In this document: positions 11,690-18,933 of the stretch, one piece after another
Layout of the letters: every line of letters starts with the position of its first letter
Position numbering within the stretch: the stretch's first letter is position 1
NCBI RefSeq assembly: GCF_004361065.1
Contig: NZ_SELT01000003.1
Coordinates: forward strand, 124,001-188,000
Length of the DNA stretch: 64,000 bases
Reading direction: 5' to 3'
From: Cognatilysobacter terrigena
GTDB taxonomy: Bacteria > Pseudomonadota > Gammaproteobacteria > Xanthomonadales > Xanthomonadaceae
The notes under the pieces: model-generated
What the model was told of the DNA's origin: nothing
The model's database searches: none
The model's input: the letters and a program-made list of their open reading frames with translations, nothing else
Translations under genes and position numbers: made by a program

Positions 11690-12989
11690 CGTCGTCCGGC
11701 GCGGGAAGCGACAGGCGCTGCATCAGCAGTTTGTCGATGCGGGGTCCGTCGAGATCGACCACCTCGATGCGCCAGCCATTCCAGTCGAAATGCTCGCCCG
11801 CGTGCGGAATGCGCCCGAACTGCGCGATGACCATGCCGGCCGCGGTGTGGAAGTCGTGCTCGTCTTCGTTCGGAAGCGCGCCCGTCCCGAAGACCTCGCG
11901 CAGTTCCTCGACACCGAGCGAGCCGTCGACGAGCAGGGAGCCGTCGTCGCGAACGACGATGCCGCTCGGGCTCTCGTCGCTGTCGTTCTGCATGCGGCCG
12001 ATAACCGCGCCCATCAGGTCGTTGACGGTCACAAGGCCGCTGATGTCGCCGTACTCGTCGACGACCAGCGCGAGCGACTGCTGCTCCTCGCGGAAGATCT
12101 CGAGCAGCTTCAGCGCCGGCGTGGATTCGGAAACGAACAGCGGCTCGCGCAGGTTGTCGAACAGCGCGGGCATCTCGCCGCGGCCGATCGCGCGCAGCAG
12201 TGTCTTCGCTTCCAGGATGCCGATGACGTCCTGGTCGCTGCCGCGGTAGACCGGGAAGCGAGAGAACGGCGATTCGTGCAGCGCTTCGAGGTTCTCGGCG
12301 GCTTCGGCGGAGGCGTCGAGCCAGACGATGCGCGTACGCGGCGTCATCAGGCTTTCGGTCGTGCGATCGCCGAGGCTGAGCACGCGATTCATCATCTTGC
12401 GCTCGTCCGCGTCGATCACGCCCTGCTCGTGGCCTTCGCTGACGAGCATGCGGATCTCTTCTTCGGTGACCGCCTCGTCCCCGCCATCGCCGAGACGCAG
12501 CACGCGCAGCAGCAGGCGCGTCGATGTGGAAAGCAGCACGACGAAGGGCTTCGCGAGCTTCGCGAAGAAATCCATCGGATACGCGACGAGCGCCGCGATG
12601 GATTCCGGCCGCAGCGTGCCGATGCGCTTGGGCACCAGTTCGCCGACGAGGCCGAAGAAGAACAGCACCACGAGGAAGCCGGTCGCGCGCCCGATGTACG
12701 TGGCATAGGGCGCGAATGTCGGCATATCGCGCAGCGGCTCGGCGATCTTCTCGCCCATCGACTCGCCGCCGAAGTAGCCGGTGAGCAGGCTGAGCAGCGT
12801 GATCCACAGCTGCACGGCAGACAGGAAGCTTTCCGGCGCTTCCGCGAGCTCGAGTGCCTTGCGCGCGCGGCCGCTCGTGCTGGCCATATGGCGCAGGCGG
12901 CTCTTGCGCGACGTCATCACCGCCATCTCCGACATCGCGAAGAAGGCGTTGAAAACGACGAGAAGCAGGACGATCAGCAGGTCGCGCAC
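11673..12989 (-). CDS. CNNM/CorC-type transporter-associated protein (DUF21, CBS pair, CorC_HlyC)
   Basis: This 438-residue protein has the CorB/YfjD/TlyC layout. An N-terminal DUF21 membrane domain of about four spans starts DLLIVLLLVVFNAFFAMSEMA and includes LPK-like VGELVPKRIGTLRPE. Two CBS repeats follow (about MTPRTRIVWLDAS and PLFVSESTPALKLLEIF), then a C-terminal CorC_HlyC domain with DGSLLVDGSLGVEELREVFG. Relatives act in Mg2+/Co2+ efflux or resistance. GTG at 12989 is inferred because similarity begins there; the frame extends 53 more codons upstream. No strong Shine-Dalgarno was seen. It is divergent from the DUF47-PiT pair. Confidence 0.88.
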   Translation of the reverse strand: MRDLLIVLLLVVFNAFFAMSEMAVMTSRKSRLRHMASTSGRARKALELAEAPESFLSAVQLWITLLSLLTGYFGGESMGEKIAEPLRDMPTFAPYATYIGRATGFLVVLFFFGLVGELVPKRIGTLRPESIAALVAYPMDFFAKLAKPFVVLLSTSTRLLLRVLRLGDGGDEAVTEEEIRMLVSEGHEQGVIDADERKMMNRVLSLGDRTTESLMTPRTRIVWLDASAEAAENLEALHESPFSRFPVYRGSDQDVIGILEAKTLLRAIGRGEMPALFDNLREPLFVSESTPALKLLEIFREEQQSLALVVDEYGDISGLVTVNDLMGAVIGRMQNDSDESPSGIVVRDDGSLLVDGSLGVEELREVFGTGALPNEDEHDFHTAAGMVIAQFGRIPHAGEHFDWNGWRIEVVDLDGPRIDKLLMQRLSLPAPDDDARIA

Positions 12990-13167
12990 GGACGGAGTCC
13001 CGATCGGGGCGGTCGCGGTGCGTGCCACGGGCCGGGCCGGCCTCGGCGGCACGGCGCGATCCACACTGCGGAATAGGGCGGGGGAGGTTTCAAGCGGGCG
13101 CGATCTTAGCAGGTGGCGAGACACGCCCCCCGTGAACACCCGGGCCACGCCCTATTCTCAGCGGGCG

Positions 13168-13185
13168 TTGTCATAATTCCGCAAT
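13168..13185 (+). promoter_or_regulatory. Candidate Pho-box-like or -10 element before the DUF47-PiT pair
   Basis: TTGTCAT AATT CCGCAAT resembles two CTGTCAT half-sites separated by four AT pairs (6/7 and 4/7 matches by eye). It overlaps CATAAT (13172-13177), which is one base from a consensus -10 box and gives a shorter explanation. It ends 21 nt before the start codon of the DUF47 gene. Confidence 0.25.
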
Positions 13186-13206
13186 TCGACGCTCCGAGAG
13201 ACCCGC

Positions 13207-13833
13207 ATGTTCTCCCTCCAGACGATCTTCGGCCAAGGCAAGCAGTTCTACGCGCTGCTGGAAGAGGCCGCCGTCGCCGCGCACGACAGCACCAAGGCGC
13301 TTCACGCCATGCTGCGCGACGCGGGCCACCAGCCGGCCCTCGACGCGTTCAAGCTGGCACGCCAGCGCGAGCGCGCGGCGTCCGACAAGATCCGTCACGA
13401 GCTGGTGAACAGCTTCATCACGCCGATCGAGCGCGAGGACATCGAAGCGCTCGGTTCCGCGCTGTACAAGATCCCCAAGCAGGTCGAGAAGTTCGCCGAC
13501 CGCTATTCGATGGCGCTCCGTCAGCTGCAGGGCATCGATTTCGCGCCTCGCGCCGCGATGCTCGAGAAGGCCGCCGATGTCGTTGTCGAGATGGTGCGTG
13601 CGCTGCCGGCGATGAAGCTGGACGCGATGAAGAGCCTCAGCGACCGCCTGCGTTCGATCGAGAACGAGGCCGACCGCCTAATGCTCGAGCTCTACCGCGA
13701 CATCTATTCGGGCCGCCTCGACGCGCAGCAGATGTTCCTGCTCAAGGAGTTCTTCGAGATCCTCGAGAAGGCCATCGACCGTTGCCAGGAAGCCGGCACC
13801 GTCGCCTACGAAATCGTGCTGAAGAACTCCTGA
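13207..13833 (+). CDS. DUF47 (PhoU-like) protein, partner of PiT transporter
   Basis: The 208-residue, largely helical protein belongs to the DUF47/PhoU-like group (YkaA/Pit accessory) that is regularly encoded directly before PiT phosphate transporters and is thought to modulate them. Characteristic stretches are QTIFGQGKQFYALLEEAA at the N-terminus, FITPIEREDIEALGSALYKIPKQVEKFADRY in the middle, and LKEFFEILEKAIDRCQEAG near the end. It lies 10 nt before the PiT gene. GAGAG 8 nt before the ATG may serve as ribosome site. Confidence 0.92.
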   Translation: MFSLQTIFGQGKQFYALLEEAAVAAHDSTKALHAMLRDAGHQPALDAFKLARQRERAASDKIRHELVNSFITPIEREDIEALGSALYKIPKQVEKFADRYSMALRQLQGIDFAPRAAMLEKAADVVVEMVRALPAMKLDAMKSLSDRLRSIENEADRLMLELYRDIYSGRLDAQQMFLLKEFFEILEKAIDRCQEAGTVAYEIVLKNS

Positions 13834-13843
13834 GGCGACGTCC

Positions 13844-14971
13844 ATGCTGACCCTCGTGCTGGTCGTCGTGGTCGTTGCGCTCGTCTTCGAGTACATCAAC
13901 GGGTTCCACGACACCGCCAACTCGATCGCGACCGTGGTCGCGACCAAGGTGCTGTCGCCGATGCAGGCCGTGATGCTGGCGGCGGGTACGAACCTCTTCG
14001 GCGCGCTGTGGGGTACCGCGGTCGCCAAGACGATCACGTCGGGCATCGTCGATGCGCACGTCGTCGAGGTGACGTCCCAGCTCGTGCTGTGCGCGTTGCT
14101 CGGCGGCATCGTCTGGAATCTGATCACCTGGGCGATGGGTTTGCCGTCGTCGTCCTCGCACGCATTGATCGGCGGCCTGTGCGGCGCCGCGCTCGCGGCA
14201 TCGCGTGGCAACTCGCACGCGATCATCTGGGCCGAGCCCAAGGATCCGTGGTTCAAGAGCGGCGGCGTGCTGTGGAAGGTGATCGTGCCGATGGTGTCGT
14301 CGCCGCTGATCGGCTTCGTCGTCGGCTTCCTGATCATGGGCCTGCTTTACGCGATCATCTCGGGCATGGCGTCGGGCGCGAAGCCATTGCGTCGCGCCGC
14401 GCGGCCGCGCTGGGTGAACTCGTTCTTCGGGAAGGCGCAGGTGGTGAGCGCGGCCGCCATGGGCTTCGCGCACGGCTCCAACGATGCGCAGAAGACGATG
14501 GGCATCATCGCGATCGCGCTGCTGGGTGCGCAGTCGGCCGGCACGCTGGATGCGCTGCCGTCGTGGCTGAGCTTCATGCACCCGTCGGCGAATGCGTTGG
14601 CGACGAAGGACATCGACACCTGGATCAAGGTGTCATGCGCGCTCGTCATGGCGGCGGGCACCGCGGCGGGCGGCTGGCGCATCATCAAGACGCTCGGCCA
14701 CAAGCTCGTGAAGCTGCAGCCCATCAACGGTTTCGCAGCGGAAGCTAGTGCGTCGGCCGTCATCCTGACCGCGACGCATCTCGGCATCCCGGTCTCGACC
14801 ACGCACAACATCTCCGCGACGATCATGGGCGTCGGCACGGCGAAGCGCTCGAACGCGATCCGCTGGACCGTCGTCGAACGCATGGTGTGGGCGTGGATCC
14901 TGACGATTCCCGCGGCCGGCGGCATCGCATGGCTGTCGTACGAAGCGTTGCGCGCACTCGGCTGGACCTGA
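13844..14971 (+). CDS. Low-affinity inorganic phosphate transporter, PiT family
   Basis: PiT proteins import phosphate (as metal-phosphate) with protons or sodium. The 375-residue product carries both halves of the PiT signature: YINGFHDTANSIATVVATKVLSP near the N-terminus and MGFAHGSNDAQKTMGIIAIALL in the second half, plus GLPSSSSHALIGGLCGAA and VSTTHNISATIMGVG. About ten membrane spans are visible. It follows the DUF47 gene by 10 nt and is closed by a strong hairpin about 20 nt past the stop. Confidence 0.95.
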   Translation: MLTLVLVVVVVALVFEYINGFHDTANSIATVVATKVLSPMQAVMLAAGTNLFGALWGTAVAKTITSGIVDAHVVEVTSQLVLCALLGGIVWNLITWAMGLPSSSSHALIGGLCGAALAASRGNSHAIIWAEPKDPWFKSGGVLWKVIVPMVSSPLIGFVVGFLIMGLLYAIISGMASGAKPLRRAARPRWVNSFFGKAQVVSAAAMGFAHGSNDAQKTMGIIAIALLGAQSAGTLDALPSWLSFMHPSANALATKDIDTWIKVSCALVMAAGTAAGGWRIIKTLGHKLVKLQPINGFAAEASASAVILTATHLGIPVSTTHNISATIMGVGTAKRSNAIRWTVVERMVWAWILTIPAAGGIAWLSYEALRALGWT

Positions 14972-14992
14972 GGCCAGGCGATACGCAAAAAG

Positions 14993-15022
14993 AACCCCGG
15001 TGGGGCTCCGACCACCGGGGTT
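14993..15022 (+). terminator. Terminator hairpin after the PiT gene
   Basis: AACCCCGGTGG and CCACCGGGGTT make an 11-bp stem with an 8-nt loop; the plus-strand tail is TTCCTCCTCC. A run AAAAAG before it gives U-rich sequence on the minus strand, so it may also act from that side. Confidence 0.7.
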
Positions 15023-15026
15023 CCTC

Positions 15027-15162
15027 CTCCCGAGCGGGAGTCGCACTCGCTTCGGTGAGTGCGCGGCGGGATGAGCGCCGCGGATCGACGATCCGCCTGC
15101 GCCGGTTAGGCAGACGTCAACAGGCCGTTAGCCGGTAGCGCACGGTTCAGCACGCCGTGCGC
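15027..15162. repeat. Row of five short hairpins between PiT and YbjN-like genes
   Basis: Successive inverted repeats fill this non-coding stretch. CTCCC/GGGAG is at 15027-15040. CGCACTCGC/GTGAGTGCG with a TTCG loop is at 15042-15063 (9 bp, one G-U). GCGGCG/CGCCGC is at 15063-15081. CGGATCG/CGATCCG with a one-base centre is at 15081-15095. GCGCACGG/CCGTGCGC is at 15138-15162. No reading frame of credible composition was found. It could be a structured RNA, a REP-like array or redundant termination. Confidence 0.55.
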
Positions 15163-15169
15163 GCGTGAA

Positions 15170-15580
15170 TCAGAAGAGATCGCCGCCTGCGGACAGCGTG
15201 CGTTCCATGCGATCGCCGACGCCGCCGATCTCGAGCACCAGACGGTGCACTTCGGCGAGATCGAGGCCGTCGAGCGGACGGTTCTCGCAGAGTTGCAAAT
15301 GCGGCACGCCGTCGAGATCACCGATCGCGAGATGGCCGACCTGGCTGTCCCAGTTGAAGGTGAGTGCGCGGCGCGCATCGACACCCGTCATCGGCGCGAC
15401 CACGGTGCTCACGCGCAGATAATCGCGGCCATCCTCGTCCGGAATGCGCGTCAGGAAAATCGCCTGGTGGCGGCGGCCGTTCTCCAGCGACAGCTCGACG
15501 CAGACCATCCCGTCGTCATGCACGGTGATGTCGTGGCCGGCGCCGTCGAGGTAGTCACGGATATCGTTGAAGTCGCGCAT
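15170..15580 (-). CDS. YbjN-domain-like small protein of unknown function
   Basis: A 136-residue soluble acidic protein starts at ATG 15580 with AAGGAG 8 nt upstream, which fixes the start. It resembles YbjN/T3SS-chaperone-like proteins in its pattern of an N-terminal helix (MRDFNDIRDYLDGAG), a beta core (HDITVHDDGMVCVELSLENGR) and a helix pair near the end (LAEVHRLVLEIGGVGDRMERTL). No catalytic motif is seen, and the family assignment is tentative. It is divergent from the alkyltransferase-like gene by 33 nt, so the two share one promoter region. Confidence 0.75.
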   Translation of the reverse strand: MRDFNDIRDYLDGAGHDITVHDDGMVCVELSLENGRRHQAIFLTRIPDEDGRDYLRVSTVVAPMTGVDARRALTFNWDSQVGHLAIGDLDGVPHLQLCENRPLDGLDLAEVHRLVLEIGGVGDRMERTLSAGGDLF

Positions 15581-15613
15581 GGTCAATCTCCTTGAGGCGA
15601 CTATGCTAGCGCC

Positions 15614-15958
15614 ATGGCTGCCTCCGAAACGAACGATGCCGCGCGCCGCATCTTCACGGCGATCCGTGCGATCCCGAAAGGCGAGGTCGCCGGTTACGGT
15701 GAAGTGGCGCGGCGGGCCGGGCTGCCTGGGCGTGCGCGCATGGTGGCGCGGCTTCTGAGCACGGCATCGGAGCCGAACCTGCCGTGGCATCGCGTGCTGC
15801 GTTCGGACGGGCGCATTGCCTTCCCCGACGGGTCCGAAGGCTTCCGCGAGCAGAGCGCCCGGCTGCGCGCCGAGGGCGTGCGCGTGGACGCGGGGAAGGT
15901 GGTCGGCGCACGCAAGCCGCGTACGCTCGACGAGTCGCTCTGGGGGCCACCGGAGTGA
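15614..15958 (+). CDS. Alkyltransferase-like protein (ATL, MGMT fold without acceptor Cys)
   Basis: The 114-residue protein has the C-terminal domain of O6-alkylguanine-DNA alkyltransferases: IPKGEVAGYGEVARRAGLPGRARMVARLL carries the DNA-binding helix and Arg finger. The active-site signature PCHRV reads PWHRV, with Trp58 (codon 15785-15787) in place of the alkyl-accepting Cys. That is the defining mark of ATL proteins, which bind O6-alkylguanine and hand it to nucleotide excision repair instead of repairing it directly. Length agrees with bacterial ATLs. It is divergently paired with the YbjN-like gene. Confidence 0.93.
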   Translation: MAASETNDAARRIFTAIRAIPKGEVAGYGEVARRAGLPGRARMVARLLSTASEPNLPWHRVLRSDGRIAFPDGSEGFREQSARLRAEGVRVDAGKVVGARKPRTLDESLWGPPE

Positions 15959-16039
15959 CCGCAACGGCCGCCTGCGCCGCGGCCGTGACGACCGTTACCG
16001 TGGTGCAGCAGGTACCATGACGGCTCCCGAGGAGCCGCG

Positions 16040-16711
16040 ATGTTTTCGAAAATCCCGCCCGTCACGCGGGCCCTGCTGATCGTCAACGTCGTTGTGTTCC
16101 TGCTGCAGTGGGTGGCGGGCGAATCCGCGTTCGGTGACGTGCTGGACATGATGCAGCTGTGGCCGATCGGCTCCGGCGACCTCTACGGCGCGCCGCCGTT
16201 TATGCCGTGGCAGCTGCTGAGCTACGGGTTCATGCACGCCAGCATCCAGCATTTGTTCTTCAACATGCTCGCGCTGGTGATGTTCGGTTCGCAGGTCGAG
16301 CATGTTTGGGGCACGCGCCGTTACCTCGGCTACTACCTCACGTGCGTCGTCGGTGCTGCGCTCTTCCAGCTGGCGGTTGGCTACGGAACGATGGCGATGG
16401 GTGGCGACGCCTATCCAACGGTGGGCGCGTCCGGTGCCGTCTTCGGCCTGCTGCTCGCGTACGGCATGCTGTTCCCGCATCAGCGCGTGATGCTGCTGAT
16501 CCCGCCGGTACCGATGAAGGCGCGCACGCTGGTCATCGTGTACGGCGTGCTCGAACTGCTCATGGGGATCACGGGCACGATGCCGGGCGTCGCGCACTTC
16601 GCGCACCTCGGCGGCATGCTCTTCGGGTGGCTGCTCATCCGGTACTGGCGTCGGCGCCCGCCGTCGCGTGGCAAGCGTCCGCGGCCACCGCACATCCGCG
16701 CAGTGCACTAA
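16040..16711 (+). CDS. Rhomboid-family intramembrane serine protease
   Basis: A 223-residue protein with about six spans. The catalytic Ser sits in VGASGAVFGLLLAYG (GxSG) and the partner His in AHFAHLGGMLFGWLL, so both members of the dyad are present. The loop-1 region WQLLSYGFMHASIQHLFFNMLALVMFGSQVEHVWG matches rhomboids of the GlpG/AarA type. Substrates are unknown. It lies alone, 81 nt after the ATL gene, and is closed by a palindromic hairpin shared with the convergent M13 peptidase. Confidence 0.93.
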   Translation: MFSKIPPVTRALLIVNVVVFLLQWVAGESAFGDVLDMMQLWPIGSGDLYGAPPFMPWQLLSYGFMHASIQHLFFNMLALVMFGSQVEHVWGTRRYLGYYLTCVVGAALFQLAVGYGTMAMGGDAYPTVGASGAVFGLLLAYGMLFPHQRVMLLIPPVPMKARTLVIVYGVLELLMGITGTMPGVAHFAHLGGMLFGWLLIRYWRRRPPSRGKRPRPPHIRAVH

Positions 16712-16717
16712 CGAAAT

Positions 16718-16738
16718 CGCCCGCGATCGCGGGCGTTT
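16718..16738. terminator. Palindromic terminator between rhomboid and M13 peptidase genes
   Basis: CGCCCGCGATCGCGGGCG is a perfect 18-nt palindrome, followed by TTTCC on the plus strand. It lies between two convergent genes and may serve both. Confidence 0.6.
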
Positions 16739-16762
16739 CCATTTACCGTGTTCTCGTAAGCC

Positions 16763-18790
16763 TCAGGGCCAGAGACGAATCTGCTGCTCCGCCTTCGGCA
16801 TCATCGCGTTGCCCGCCTTGCACGCGAACGTGGTGCCGAACGCAGGCTGGTTCATGAGCGGGAGGTTGGTGCGCCAGCGGCCCGGCGGATACGCGCTCGA
16901 GCCGGCGCGCGCAGTGGCTTCGTCGACGGATACCTGCTCGGGCCACAGGTGCGCCCAGCCGGTGTAGAACGCCTGCATCGCGTCCTTCGACGCGCCCGGC
17001 TGCGCCGCCTGCAGCGCCGCCTGCGCGAGTTCGACGCCCGCTTGGTCGGCGATGAGCTGATCGCGCACCAGCGTGCCGTTGAGCTTGACGCCCGTCAGCT
17101 GCGGATACGCGAGGGCATTCGCCTGCGTGGCAATGCTGTTGCCGAGCGACGACCATGCGGCGGTCTCCGTCGGCGTCCACCAGTCGCGGCCCTGGCCCTT
17201 CGAGTCAATGAGCCGGCCCTGCGCGTCGATCGCGTGGCTCAGCTCATGGCCGACCAGCGCGCCGTAACCGCCGTACAGCGACGCGGCGGGCTGCGTGGCG
17301 TCGAACACCGGCGGCTGCAGCATCGCGGCGGTGACGATCAGGCGGTTCTGCGGGACGTCGTAGGTGAGCGCGGGCTGCTGCGGCAGCACGTCCCAGCGGC
17401 GATCGGCATTGCCGCGTCCGATGCGGCGCATCTCCTCGCGATGACGCCAGGTCGACGCGATCAGCATGTTGCTGCCGAAGCTGCCACGGCCCATCGGCTG
17501 CACCGTGTAGTCGAGGTCGCGACGCGGCGCGCCGACTTCGACCTTGAGCGCGGCGAGCTTGGCTTTCGCCTCCGTCTTCGCGCCGGCGCCCAGGCGCGTG
17601 TCGCGATCGACCATCGCCGACAGCGCGTCACGCACCTGTGTCGCGATCTGTTCCGCCTGCGTGCGCGATGCCGCGGGCAGATAGCGCGCGACGTATTCGC
17701 GGCCGAGCATCGGACCGGCGGCGAGGTTGATCGCGTCGAGCACTTGCTGCTGACGCGGCAGCGGAGCGGACTGGCCGCCAAGGATGCGACCGCGGAAATC
17801 GAAGTTCGCATCGCGCCACGACTTGGCGAGGTAGGGCGCCATCGCGTCGCCGACGCGCCAACGCAGGAACGTCTTCCATTCGTCGACGGGGACGCCGGCG
17901 ATAAGGCTGTCGAGCGTGGTGAACAACTCCGGGTTCGCCATCGACACCTGATCGTCGGTGACGCCCTGCGCCTTCAGGAAGTCGGCGAGCTGGAGTCGCG
18001 GGTAGGTCTTTGCAAGTCCGGCCGTGGGCACCGCGGCATAGTTCGCACGCGGGTCGCGCTGCGCCGCGAGCGGGCGTTCCGCGGCGGCGATGCGCGTTTC
18101 CAAATCCATGACGTAGCCGAGGTCCTGCGGCACCTGCGCCTGCGTCGATCCAGTCAACAGCAGGATCTTCTGCACGTAGGTCTTGTACCGCTCCATCACG
18201 TCGCGCGTTTCGGCGTCGGTGCGCGAGTAGAACGCGGGATCCTGCAGGCCGATGCCGCCGCCGGTGAAGTAGCCGATGTGGCGGCTGGTGTCGGCGAGGT
18301 CGACGTCGGCGCTGAAGTTGAACGCCACCGGGATGCCAACCTGGTGGAGCGCGGCGATCGCGGCCGGAATGTCCTTGGCCTTCTTGATCGCGTTGATGCG
18401 GCTGAACAGCGGCGCGATCGGATTGGCGCCGTCGCGTTCGACAGCCGGTTCGTCGATGCCGCTCGCCCAGAAGTCGCCGAGCAGTTTCTGCACGTCGTTC
18501 GACGGCGCGGTCATCGCACCGTTGAGCAGGTCGACCTGCTGCTGGTACGCGCGCTGGCGCAGCTGGTCGAGCGCGGAGATTGAGGCGACGCCCGGCGTGG
18601 CGGGATTCGACGCCAGCCACGTGGAATTCGCGTAGCTGTAGAAATCGGTGCAGGCGGTCGGCGCGGCCGACTTGGTGCTGCGCGACGAGGACGTGCTCGC
18701 CTTCTTCTTCGTCGCGGCGTCGACGTTCGGTGCGGACGTCAAGGCGAACAGGGCAACGGCCAGTGCGGCGACGATCGGGCGTGCGGTCAT
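16763..18790 (-). CDS. M13 (neprilysin/PepO-like) metallopeptidase paralogue with altered zinc site
   Basis: The 675-residue exported protein has a signal peptide (about 1-25), a Ser/Lys-rich linker and a full M13 fold. The HEXXH motif HELSH is at residues 515-519. The third zinc ligand, normally the Glu of ENIAD, is replaced: the sequence reads DQLIADQAG with Gln578, 59 residues after the second His, while the following Asp is kept. The C-terminal HxPxxFR segment is also changed (AYPPGRWR, His lost). It may therefore be a weak or inactive protease or a chaperone-like paralogue. The intact paralogue lies just upstream. Confidence 0.92.
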   Translation of the reverse strand: MTARPIVAALAVALFALTSAPNVDAATKKKASTSSSRSTKSAAPTACTDFYSYANSTWLASNPATPGVASISALDQLRQRAYQQQVDLLNGAMTAPSNDVQKLLGDFWASGIDEPAVERDGANPIAPLFSRINAIKKAKDIPAAIAALHQVGIPVAFNFSADVDLADTSRHIGYFTGGGIGLQDPAFYSRTDAETRDVMERYKTYVQKILLLTGSTQAQVPQDLGYVMDLETRIAAAERPLAAQRDPRANYAAVPTAGLAKTYPRLQLADFLKAQGVTDDQVSMANPELFTTLDSLIAGVPVDEWKTFLRWRVGDAMAPYLAKSWRDANFDFRGRILGGQSAPLPRQQQVLDAINLAAGPMLGREYVARYLPAASRTQAEQIATQVRDALSAMVDRDTRLGAGAKTEAKAKLAALKVEVGAPRRDLDYTVQPMGRGSFGSNMLIASTWRHREEMRRIGRGNADRRWDVLPQQPALTYDVPQNRLIVTAAMLQPPVFDATQPAASLYGGYGALVGHELSHAIDAQGRLIDSKGQGRDWWTPTETAAWSSLGNSIATQANALAYPQLTGVKLNGTLVRDQLIADQAGVELAQAALQAAQPGASKDAMQAFYTGWAHLWPEQVSVDEATARAGSSAYPPGRWRTNLPLMNQPAFGTTFACKAGNAMMPKAEQQIRLWP

Positions 18791-18883
18791 TGCGGGCGTC
18801 CATGGGGAAACCGGCAGGAGTCTAGCAACGGCGTCGCGATGCCAATGAACGATTTCGTCACGTCGCGAACGATCGCGAAAAAG

Positions 18884-18911
18884 GAAAGGCCCGGGTCGCC
18901 CCGGGCCTTTC
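18884..18911 (-). terminator. Terminator after the second M13 peptidase
   Basis: GAAAGGCCCGGG and CCCGGGCCTTTC form a 12-bp stem round TCGC. On the minus strand it is followed by CTTTTTCGCG. It separates the two M13 genes, so the downstream one probably has its own promoter. Confidence 0.85.
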
Positions 18912-18933
18912 GCATGTCACGTGCTACGACGGA

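Noticed and set aside
18276-18635. 119-residue plus-strand frame inside the first M13 peptidase
   Set aside because: Lies wholly antisense to conserved M13 sequence; no ribosome site or family.
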